A DNA stretch of 64,000 nt, from positions 12,772,001 through 12,836,000 of the forward strand of contig OZ316895.1 of the NCBI GenBank assembly GCA_973895155.1, read 5' to 3'. A program made the position numbers and the translations under genes. Under the pieces are notes generated by a model, which was not told the origin of the DNA, searched no databases, and saw nothing but the letters and a program-made list of their open reading frames with translations. The DNA is from Marsupella aquatica. Its lineage: Eukaryota; Marchantiophyta. Shown in pieces: positions 31,612-41,107 of this stretch. The stretch's first letter is position 1, and each line of letters opens with the position of its first letter.

Positions 31612-33366
31612 TCAACCCACGAGGTTTCCCACCACAATTCGAACAAATGAAAGGTAGCATAGGTTGTCTAAAATACGCAAATGCCGGGACAATCTGCCGA
31701 TGGTTCCCAACAGCCAACCTAATCCGAGTCCTTTCCTCGGAGCTTTGTAGCAACAGGCCGTAATGTTCATGTGCATCATCAAGTGTGCGCATGCTCTGCA
31801 CCGTTTGGTTACTTCTTTCGTTGATCTCACGAGCACATTGCTCTCCCCCAGCTCAGATCTGGGAGCCCACCCACCGCTCTTGGATCTCTCCAATCTCCAG
31901 GACTTTGACCGACCCAGAGACCGAGCGAATATTTGCTTGCCTGCAGACATGGTGCGTGAGAACGAAGGACTGCACGATCTACCACCTTCAGTTCCCAACG
32001 GCCGGGGACTACAACCTCTGCAACCTACCCCCTCCTGCTGTCGAGCACATTGAGTCACAACTATAGATGGCGATTCTCCATCGCTTGACTCACGGCGAAA
32101 TTGGATCTGGCAGTCCATGGACAGATCACCCTCCGGAGCAGTGAACCGTACGACCAAGCTCTGCTGCTGCTGCTTTCCATCCAACTCAGACCCCTTTTTG
32201 CCCAATCCTTGGTTGTCGGAGTAATCACTAACCTGATCGATCATATGATGTGGGGAGGAATCCAGTTTGGCATAATCCTCCTGAAGCCTGGACGATTTCA
32301 GAGGAGGACAACCAAGTGAAATGTCGCGCCTCACTCTCACATGCGAGAGTGACCTCAGAATGCCATTTTCATAACATTCAAGCATATGCTCCTCAATCAT
32401 GGTCACATCAAATCCAGCACCAAAAGCAAAACCCAGTTGAGAGTGCCACATATTCATATCATCCGCGCTGGCCAGCACCAAGGATTTCTCAAGGGGGCCC
32501 TCAGTGTCCAGCATGACAATGTGGCCAGCAAACGCATATGATCCGGTCATTCCAGAAGGGAAGGCTAGCTTCATGAATCCCCGGAAGAGGAATTTGATCA
32601 ATGAGGGGACCCTCCTCTCGATCCCAGATATCAAAGCCGCCAGTGGAACCCCGGGGAGCAAACTCAACGCACTCTGCAAGACGAAGAGCCCCTCTAGGTG
32701 ATCCTCATCAGCATAGACAAGCTTCTGGAGAGTGGAAACGAAAGGGAGGATTTTGGGGACCACGTCTCGTCTCGAGACGATGTGGGTGAAGACCTCTTTG
32801 TAATTGGAATTGATCATTTCGGCCAGGCGGCAGGAGGCGAACAGAGGGCAGCCAAAAGTGATACAGTGGACCTGTTCATCGTAAAGCCCTTTGGACGATT
32901 CCAGCACTCGCAAGCTCAGCAATGACGCCACTGCTCCGCCTAGAGAGTGGCCCGTGAAGATGAGCTCCTCGCCTGCACCAAGAAGCTTGCAAAAAAAGTC
33001 GATAGGGACGCTCTCTGCGCGTTCGGCAAATCCCCAGTGAGCTGCTGCGCCTTTGACGAACGAGAGTCGGCTCTGGAGGTACTTGAGATCGGCCACAACG
33101 TCTCTGAATCCTGCCGTGCCCCGGCAGGCCACTACGATACGTCCGGTCGGGCTCCTGGCCACGAAAATCGCCTGCTTGTTGTCCTCATCTTGTTCGAATC
33201 CGTAAGAGATTAGAGGCTCCACCTTCCCAATCCTACGATGCAAATCTTGCAGCACTGCGTCCGGTGTTGGCTCGTACACTGACATAGAGAAGAAGAGGGA
33301 CTCCATAATGTGGCTGTTGAGCTCAGGCGAAGGTGAACTTCCAGGATCCAGTCGACTGAGCTCCAT
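31612..33366 (-). CDS. Class-3 (fungal-type) lipase, alpha/beta hydrolase, single exon
   Basis: A single frame of 584 residues from the ATG at 33364-33366. The nucleophile elbow is GHSLGGAVASLL with Ser141. The remaining triad fits Asp201 in SRRDVVPKI and His282 in AFAGHIVML, the normal order and spacing for class-3 lipases. An oxyanion-region motif RIVVACRGTAGFRDVVADL precedes it. A hydrophobic stretch at about 226-247 could form a lid or membrane contact. After ~residue 330 the protein is Ser/Arg-rich, low complexity and without a known domain, so the exact C-terminus is less sure; a terminal intron cannot be excluded. The family hydrolyses acyl-glycerols or phospholipids; the substrate cannot be told from sequence. 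It has no transit peptide I can recognise. Confidence 0.88.
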   Translation of the reverse strand: MELSRLDPGSSPSPELNSHIMESLFFSMSVYEPTPDAVLQDLHRRIGKVEPLISYGFEQDEDNKQAIFVARSPTGRIVVACRGTAGFRDVVADLKYLQSRLSFVKGAAAHWGFAERAESVPIDFFCKLLGAGEELIFTGHSLGGAVASLLSLRVLESSKGLYDEQVHCITFGCPLFASCRLAEMINSNYKEVFTHIVSRRDVVPKILPFVSTLQKLVYADEDHLEGLFVLQSALSLLPGVPLAALISGIERRVPSLIKFLFRGFMKLAFPSGMTGSYAFAGHIVMLDTEGPLEKSLVLASADDMNMWHSQLGFAFGAGFDVTMIEEHMLECYENGILRSLSHVRVRRDISLGCPPLKSSRLQEDYAKLDSSPHHMIDQVSDYSDNQGLGKKGSELDGKQQQQSLVVRFTAPEGDLSMDCQIQFRRESSDGESPSIVVTQCARQQEGVGCRGCSPRPLGTEGGRSCSPSFSRTMSAGKQIFARSLGRSKSWRLERSKSGGWAPRSELGESNVLVRSTKEVTKRCRACAHLMMHMNITACCYKAPRKGLGLGWLLGTIGRLSRHLRILDNLCYLSFVRIVVGNLVG

Positions 33367-35374
33367 ATTGCAAACACCTCACTACAGTACTGGCTTAGAC
33401 AGATCTATCTGACGCCAACAGAAATGCACCCAAAAAAATATTGATCAAACCTCCAAATGGAAACCGTCAAAGGACCAGAGATGAGGCTGAACCCACAACG
33501 TTAGGCGGCGATGTGATGAATGTGAGTTCATATGTACTCAGAGCTTTCCTTTTCCTCATAGTGAAGCGATTTAGCTTGGCGGAAATCCCACCATTAGAGT
33601 ACCGTACTAGTTCTTCCCTTTCTTGTTCACCAGTAAATCTCCAGGCGAACGATTTCTTCTCACTCTCCTCTGAACGCCGATGACGGGACTAAAACGCTTT
33701 CACACGGATCCCTTGTGTGGGCGTGCGTGTGGGCGTGCATGTGGGCGTATCGTTTTCCTCAAAAAAAAATCTTGCTGACCAAAACTATCCCTGCCTTGGG
33801 CTTGCAATTCAATCATGTTCAACCACGGCACCCCTATTGCTGTGCATGCACTGCTTCCGTTTCTCCTCTGGTTCTCCTATCGTGTGAAATTGGTCACTGC
33901 GAGCAACCTAAAATTGGTCAACTCATCATCCATTCAGGAATTCTTTTCCCTCTCCGCCCCTGTGCTCACTCAGCCCCACATTCTTGCCTCGCACACTCCC
34001 AAAACTTCTCAATCCAGACAGACGGATGACACCATCAGGTGCGCAAACTCTCACTCAGTCAGCATCTGAGACTTCGACTCCAAAACCATGCTGAAGAATT
34101 CTTTCAGCAAAGATCCCTCCTCACCCAATTCTTCCTCCGGGGACCTCTCCACAAATCTGTCAACTGCTGTTGTTCTACAAGAATATCTACTATCCGAGGC
34201 ACCGACCCGAAACGTTTCTTCTCGAAAACAATTCCCCCATCACCTCCAAATCCAGGCCTCCAGCTCTTCTCCCATCTCCACAGTCTCAAACTCCGGATCT
34301 CCACAGTCTCAAATCTCCGCTACTCCGCTACGCGTGGAGTCCTTAAAAGAGGAACAGTTGTGAAAGGTCGGTCGGTCTCTGACGAAAGGAGCTGCACTGT
34401 GATGACAATATGACACCCACTAATGAATTCGATTGACTCTTATTCAATGCTCTCGGAATCGTCACAGACTTGCAGAAAAGAAGAGGAACCTTTTCCTCTA
34501 GCTTCGTACACTTCCTCTTATTTACAAAAAAAAAAACGATCGAAACAACAGGAAGATCCCTCTGCTACGGGAGCATTTATAGACAGAAACTCTATGATGC
34601 TTCAGCATAGGTAGGTCCTTTTTCGATCACATTCCATTCACACTTTTCTTCTGATGAATGAGTTTCTCTCCTCTTCAGCATGTTTTTACCGATTCCCGCC
34701 GCCGGCACACGGAAATCATCGCCGGCGGGGATCTTCCTGTGGGGGCCCACTGCCGGTAATGACTGTGCCAACGGCGCGCCGGATCTCCGGTCCTGGAAGC
34801 TTGACTCGGGTTAGCGGTAACCGTTTGGGGAGCTTTTTGGACAGGTCAGCAACCTACGCCCCTGCTCCCTTGACTCACCTACCAGGGCGTGTGACCACGA
34901 CCCGGGTTTGCAAGAGACATTATTAGTGCGTCTCAAATATGGAAAAAGAAATGACTTCACGAGCTGCCCTTGCAGCCCTGGGGTGCATTGAAAGTGGGTA
35001 CACTGGGGTTGTTTTTTTCGGGGGGAAGCAACATTGAGTGGGGTCGAAGGGCTCGCATCAAACACTCGTAAGCCTGACCTTCGACGTTCGGGGACAAAGC
35101 ACAGAGTCAGGAGGTAGTCTGCACATTTTTGCCAGCCCTCTCTATCGGTCACTAAATCCTGGGTGTGACTGGTCAGGCGCATCATTTTCAAGTCTGCAGA
35201 AAAAACCTGTCCCGAAAGTAAGACTTTTTTGGATTGCGATCGAGAGTGTGCGGACAAGCATTTTTGTGTCTGCAACTTTTTTGCCAGGAAAACTCCCTTG
35301 ACCCTGACCGGAGGCAAAAGGAAGAGTATTGCACTTGATGGAGTTTTCCCAAAATGAGAATGGACTTGTAAATG
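33367..35374. other. Intergenic; lipase promoter side, no further gene supported
   Basis: A 12-bp tandem (GTGGGCGTGCRT-like, three copies) lies at about 33717-33752. A Ser-rich 91-codon plus frame at 34088-34363 is unrecognised and not supported by splice context. Confidence 0.45.
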
Positions 35375-35592
35375 AGAATATCTTTAGTGATGCTAACCTA
35401 ATTTACAATGCTGTCACTATTTTTATTGCATTTACAAATATGCCACAGTTTTCGTATATTCCCACGTTAGTTACTTTGTTGAACGTGTCGTCCTTACACA
35501 AAACTTTGGCATATTTGTAAATACAAAAAAAAAACCATAGTAGAATTATCAATTTGAACATCTTTAGTGGCAAAGTAATTAAAAGTTGTTTG
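35375..35592 (-). mobile_element. Hairpin MITE family B, copy 1 (inverted relative to copy 2)
   Basis: About 218 bp whose outer ends are imperfect inverted repeats around ATATCTTTAGTG (35378-35389) and ATCTTTAGTGGC near 35560. A perfect 16-bp inner inverted repeat, ATTTACAAATATGCCA (35430-35445) with its complement at 35507-35522, gives a stable hairpin. The complement of the block aligns through its length with 39571-39785. No coding capacity. Confidence 0.7.
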
Positions 35593-37407
35593 CATTTATC
35601 ATCCATTTTTGAGCTTGTCTAGTGCGGGCTCTAGAGAGGCATAATTTTTTCTTTTTTGCTAGGATGGTGAATGTCAGTTGTGTGACAAGAAAGATACTAG
35701 GAATCTTCTTTATCTAGTTTTCCTACATGATCCTTTGTTGATCAGATCTCCCTAGATTCAAGGATGATCGATAGATTTTCGCTAATGGGGTCTGTCATGA
35801 GTGGGGACCGGTTAATGGAAGACATGAATTAAACCTAGCAAATTAGTGGGAAAGAATTTGAATACATGTGGAATCTAGCAAAAAAAATCCACTCAAAAAC
35901 ATATGATCTAGAGTAGCACTAAGTCCTTTGGGTCTGTAAGAAGGTAGAAGCAAAGGGCCATTTTGTTTTTCAAAGAACCCTCAAGTAGGGTGAGAGGGGT
36001 GATAGAATTGCATGGCCTAACCATAGGACAGGGTGAGACATCCCAAACCTGTCTAAGAGCATTCCGACCAGTGCTTACCAAAAAGCCCCATCATCAGGAC
36101 CAAAGTTTAGTGAGTTGGTTTTGCATTTCTGGGCTTGTGAATAACTAATGACCTTCTTCACCTGTATTGCTTTTCTGAGCTAAAGTGCTACCTAGACATT
36201 AGAACGTGTCGGCAGTCAAAGCACTGCCATAAGCACGGTCTTTTGTTTATGACTTTTAAGATGTCTGAGCCTCTCAGGGTACCTATATAAGTATCACAAG
36301 GCTTTTATACCAGCCATAAAACCATTTTATGTTCTTGACCAAACCTCACCTGCAACATTATTTTGAAGTGCCTTATTTAGACCAAAACCGAAAAGGCCAA
36401 TCTTAACCATCCATGGATCAAGGCCTGACCCTCTGGGTCCTGGAGCTCATGCCAGCCTAAGACGTAGAGCTCAGACAGAGCTACACTCTATAAGAATAAA
36501 TTTTGGGACCACTACCAATTGTAGTATTAGGACGTCTCACACTCACATTTCTTTATTTCCAACTGGCACCCCGGTTTTTCCCTGGTGCGGGCCACTCGGA
36601 TCAGGTGGTCAGCCCACTGATTTGGCAATCTGAGGTTTTATACCAGGTTTCTTAGTGACCCATAGTCCACTGCTGTGTCCACTATGCTGGACTCCATTTA
36701 GGTTTGAGGCAAAGTTCAGAACCCTTTGGGGCACTCAATTTTGAGTCCTAGTTTTCATTATTTGGAGGTATCCAGGTGACCAGGAGGATCCCGGAAAAGT
36801 ATAGGGTTGAGACGTGCACACCATATATTGCCACATTTGGATGTGTGATTACCGGCAGGGGTTTGGGACGCCCTGCTATTACTCCCGGTTTGAACTGATG
36901 GGCACGTTTACGGGTTGCTCGACATATATACTTGTCACACTATGGTTCCAAAAGGGGCCAAATGACGCATACTTGCTTGTATTCCCCGGCCAGTCTCAAA
37001 TTCTCCTAAACCTCTCCTGGCACTGTCCTGGGTTCCCCCGGCTCCTTCTGACTCCCCTTCCAGGCTCGGCCACCCTGCCACCCCACCCATCCCAACCACT
37101 CACCCAACCCGCCCAATCACCCCGCCACCCCACCACCCAGCCGCAACCCCGACCCTGGGTGACCCCGCGGTCGAGACAACTGGGTGTGATGGATGACGGG
37201 TCCAGACCCCTCACTTGCTGGGCAAGTCCAAACCGGACTATTATTGATTAAAATAAAACTTGGGGCCACGACATAACTATTGTAATATTGTATCCCCTAC
37301 GTGTCGACTTGTGACGCGCAACATGAAAACACGTCGTCAAGGTTTCCGTCCAATAATAACAGCCTACGCTTATGACCGTACATGACCCCCGGAACAGCAC
37401 TGTATTT
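35593..37407. other. Intergenic; no gene seen, C-rich tract
   Basis: A strongly C-rich, CCACCC-type low-complexity tract lies at about 37070-37165. Open frames over it are composition artefacts. Nothing else recognised. Confidence 0.5.
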
Positions 37408-38910
37408 ACGGACCCCCATTAGGGGTCTCTTGCAAATTCTCTGCCATGAGGTTGCGCCACATCACCACAACCAGCCACAAACAGGAATGATCCTACTTTT
37501 AACAATAACAGACGTGCACATTCCTGTTTGTGGCAAAAGCAATGTAATTTTTGGGGCGCCATGCCGTAAATATCAAACGTAAAAAAATCCAAAATACAAA
37601 GGAAGAGATGTCATTTAGTAAAATAAAGTTACCATTTTGATGTTTGTCAAAGATATATATATATAAGTGTTTTATATCAAAATGTTTGTAAAATAATTGT
37701 CATTCAGTAAAATAATTGTTTGCAAGTTTGAAAAAACAAATCGATAGAAATGTACATAGTTGAAAACACTTTGGTTTCACATTGTAAAACTAAATAATAA
37801 ATCTTCTTAGTACTTGATAAAATTTGTCAATGTTGATTCATTGGAAAACTCAAGATCAAGATTTAGAAACTCGTGAACTCTTTAGTATTATCTTGATAAA
37901 ATTTCTTAATGTCATAGTCATTGAAAAGTTAGAGTAAAATTAAAAACTCATCATCTCCTTGGTACTGGACAAAATCTATCAATGTTAGGTTCATTGGAAA
38001 ACTAGAGAAATTCAAATTGTCATGATCTCTCTAATTCTTGACGAATAATCTCAATGTCACACATTAGAAAGCTAGAGAGATTGAAAACCTCATGATGTCT
38101 TTAGTACCGTGACAAAATCCGACATGAAATTTGTCAATGTCGGACTCAATGTTGGAAATCTAAAAGAATTCATGACTCATGATCAAAAAAACTATTCTCA
38201 CTCATTGGAAAGGCAAAGAAATTCAAAAGCTCATTTGGAACTTGACAAAATTTGTCAATCTGAGGTTCATTGGAAACTCTTTCTCGATTAAGAGATATCA
38301 CAATCTCGTCACCGTCACAAACTTAGTCTTTGCAAATTGATTTTAATTTTTGATTACGTCGCCATCGCCTGTCCACAATGCTTGCTTCTTGGCTTGAATT
38401 GTTCGCATTCCTCTAGTCTTCAGCTTAAGCTCATTCTGAACACAGGTTGATGTCAAATGCAACCTCTATGTCAAAGAAACAATTGTTTGTCTCTTCCTTG
38501 CACCATAGCTTTCTTAACTAAAAAAAACTACAAATCCTTCATGTAAAGTGATGGCTTGTTTGTTTTGTGTGTTCTTCCCACCGAATCGACAAGCACTCTT
38601 TTGCCAACAACTGAGTGTTGTCCTCCAGTTTGTCTTGTGGCGGTAATGCTCAATGTAACTCACAAACAATCAATCAGGAATGGTAGAAACACAATTTCTC
38701 TAATGTGTAAGCAAAACCGTCAAAAAACTCAATTCCTCCACATTCAACTTTCGTTTGATAAATCTCTTTTATCTTTTGAGCAATTTCTTTTGTATGAGCA
38801 CACACCAAAACCATCGAGAGACTCAAAACTATCGGTTATCGCCTTGCTAAACATTGATTTCATTTCATCACACACACATTCCTTGGATGAACATGGGGGT
38901 CCACGGATTC
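37408..38910. mobile_element. 1.5-kb non-autonomous TIR element, copy 1
   Basis: Starts ACGGACCCCCATTAGGGG and ends CATGGGGGTCCACGGATT, so GGACCCCCAT is inverted at both ends. It is collinear with 50589-52048. Flanks show ATTT at 37404-37407 and 38911-38914, a possible short target duplication. Near the left end is a perfect 16-bp palindrome arm pair (37474-37489 and 37519-37534, GCCACAAACAGGAATG). The centre (about 37805-38290) is a degenerate 70-78-bp tandem array. No transposase frame is present, so it must depend on another element. Confidence 0.75.
37805..38290. repeat. Degenerate ~72-bp tandem array inside the TIR element
   Basis: About six units with start points near 37805, 37882, 37960, 38030 and 38102 onward. 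Each has the order AGTACTTGACAAAAT, TCAATGT, CATTGGAAA(G/A)CTAGAGA, AAACTCATGATCTCTTT. The same array occurs at 50940-51420 in the second copy. Confidence 0.8.
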
Positions 38911-39570
38911 ATTTTTAAAGATTGTCTGGACTGCGGGTCCCAGAAATCTCAACTGATGGCAGGTCGCCACCAACTGCCACTCGCCATCACAGTTTCCTGC
39001 CGTAAGCTTTCCAGTAATTAAATAATTAATAAATCATGGTCTCGTAACGCCTGACCGTCGACTCGCAGAATCGAGGGCCATCACAGAAGTACAAATCGGG
39101 AGCTATTTAAAATTGAAATATACAATTGACAGGGGAAGACCCCAGAGAACGAGTTGGTGCCGTGGGCAGGACTTCACTTCCCGCCGGTCGAAGAGAGTGC
39201 TTTCCCGGCCATACTCCTTATTCAAGCTACCGTTCGAATCGCCTGAATACTTGATAATTAATTAATATTAATGCATCAGGCTTGTCTTCAGCTGTCTATC
39301 GTGCAGCCTAGTCAATCTAGACCGTTCAATGCATTGCGACTATTCAATAATTGGAACGTACAGAGACGTTGTCGGGGAACCTCTCGAGTCTCGGCGTCTT
39401 TGGCACCTACGTTGTTTAGTGCAGAGCATGTACTGTAGTCTAGAGTTAACTCCTATGTGCAACCCACAAAATGTATCCCCCTTACCTTATTCGCTAAGGT
39501 GGGAACACTGTGTGGACCATTCAGCTTTTGCCACGACCGCAATTTTACTCTTGCCTAAATCTACTATTTA
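38911..39570. other. Intergenic, no gene seen
   Basis: No coding frame or RNA gene recognised. Confidence 0.5.
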
Positions 39571-39785
39571 ACTTTGACACTAAAGATACTCTAATTGACA
39601 ATAGAGTCACTTATATTCATAAAAATTTAATGGTTTGGTATAAGGATGACAAGTTTACCACTGTAACCAGGGGACTAAATATGGAAATCGTGGTATCTTT
39701 GTAAATATAAAAAAATAGTGACAGTATTGTAAATTTAAATATCTTTAGTGTCATTGTATTTAAAAGTTGATCTTCTATTTCCTAC
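39571..39785 (+). mobile_element. Hairpin MITE family B, copy 2
   Basis: Begins GACACTAAAGATACTCTAA (39576 onward) and ends AAATATCTTTAGTGTC, giving inverted ends. Internally it holds ATAGTGACAGTATTGTAAAT, which is matched by the complement of ATTTACAATGCTGTCACTAT in copy 1. It is more diverged internally, and the 16-bp hairpin of copy 1 is decayed. Confidence 0.65.
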
Positions 39786-40166
39786 TTTTTTTTATAGGAT
39801 TGTGTGACTCATTTAGTTTACAGTTCATGCACGGAGATTTTACGGTTCATGCACATATTTTTACTCTTTTCAGCTAGGAGTTGCCCTTCCAATGGACCAG
39901 CATAACCTACATGGACCACAAAGAATTTTAAATTTTTTGTACTTAGATCTCTTTCTTTGTAAAGGAACCCACACCACTTTGAACAGGAACCTAATTCATC
40001 TGAGCTTCAACTATCAAGGTCCATGTACTTTGTATGTGTGGTGTCTAATTGCATCTCAAGTTTTTGGTCGCAAGTTATATTCATGCATGAGTTGCTTGTA
40101 TGCAGGAAGGTGAGGTTCCATCGCACCTACATCAAGTGCCTTACAAATCTCATGCAGATGGAATAA

Positions 40167-40487
40167 TTCAATGTGAAACAAACAAACAATCGGAGGTGCC
40201 AGGTTCTATCCCCCCCCTCCACGCACAAGGGGTGTGTGGAGTGTTGTGTGTGTATGTGTGGGTGGGGTGTAGTCGTGGGCATCCTGGTTTCTCCTCAGCC
40301 CCTGGGCTAGCCCGCTTTGGAGCTCTAGTTCAACCCTCTCTCCCTTCTGGTTTGGTCCCTGTTGGATCCTTGCCTACTCTCCCCCCTTTGTGGGGTACCC
40401 CTCCAATGGTGCATATTTCAAAGTGTAATGTTTATCCTATGTTGGATGGGTCTCTTTTTGCCTTTTCAATGTAAAACAAACAAACAA
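40167..40487 (+). mobile_element. SINE-like insert between 23-bp direct repeats
   Basis: The 23-mer beginning TTCAATGTGAAACAAACAAA (40167-40189) recurs at 40465-40487 with one mismatch. The 275 bp between them start with GAGGTGCCAGGTTCTATCCC, which resembles an RNA polymerase III B box (GGTTC-n-A-n-nCC type). They are GT/CT-rich and contain no frame worth calling. This fits a tRNA-derived SINE with target duplication, but the A box is not clear and a simple segmental duplication is possible. Confidence 0.35.
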
Positions 40488-40899
40488 ATGAAACACAAGA
40501 GCCGTGAGCAGAGGCTTTGAAGCAAAGCAGACCTTGACATTGGGGTGGGGGCCAAATGAAGATGGCTTTCAAGATAAATCATATAGAACTTAGCACGAGA
40601 TAAATACTCATTTGCTACTGTTGGGTTTGTGTTGGCCTCCCTTTCAATTGTGACTTGTTCGTTCCTCGTTGGCTGGATTCAAAAGGCTATGGAGATCTCG
40701 TGTTGGAGCACCTCAGAAGTGAATCAATGGCCCAGGTGCGTCATGTGCACATCCAAGTGACAAAATACATAGTTTTCTAAAAGCTTTGAACTGGCGAAAA
40801 TGTTGACTCAATTGCTCTATAAAGAGTGATCGCCATTGTAGCTGTCGACGAGCCCTATATAATGCTAAGTTGCCACTCATTTGATGGACAGTTGGCGTG

Positions 40900-41107
40900 T
40901 TAGTCTCAAACCAAACATGCACTGCAAAGGGCATGGCGGGACCAGCTTAGTCTCAAGCCAAGCACGTTAGTCTCAAACCAAACATGCACTGCAAAGGGCA
41001 TGGCGGGCCCAGCTTAGTCTCAAGCCAAGCACGCACTGCAAAGCCCATGGCGGGACCAGATCAGTCTCAAGCCAAGCACACACTGCAAAGTGCATGGCAG
41101 GGCCAGA
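40900..41107. repeat. 47-bp minisatellite, four full units plus a 20-bp partial
   Basis: Full units 40900-40946, 40967-41013, 41014-41060 and 41061-41107 share TTAGTCTCAARCCAARCAYG and GCACTGCAAAGGGCATGGCG. A 20-bp partial unit (40947-40966) interrupts the array after unit 1. The unit is not a multiple of three, so the short frames across it are not coding. Immediately after come three GGTGCATG-type repeats and three CTGGAT repeats (41123-41163). Confidence 0.93.

Noticed and set aside
34088-34363. Ser-rich 91-codon plus frame
   Set aside because: No domain, no splice partners, low-complexity composition; left unannotated as a gene.
36996-37214. Gly/Trp-rich 72-codon minus frame
   Set aside because: Artefact of a CCACCC-rich low-complexity tract.
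39235-39250. CGTTCGAATCGCC considered as a tRNA B box
   Set aside because: No matching A box or cloverleaf arms at the right distance; no tRNA gene was found in the window.
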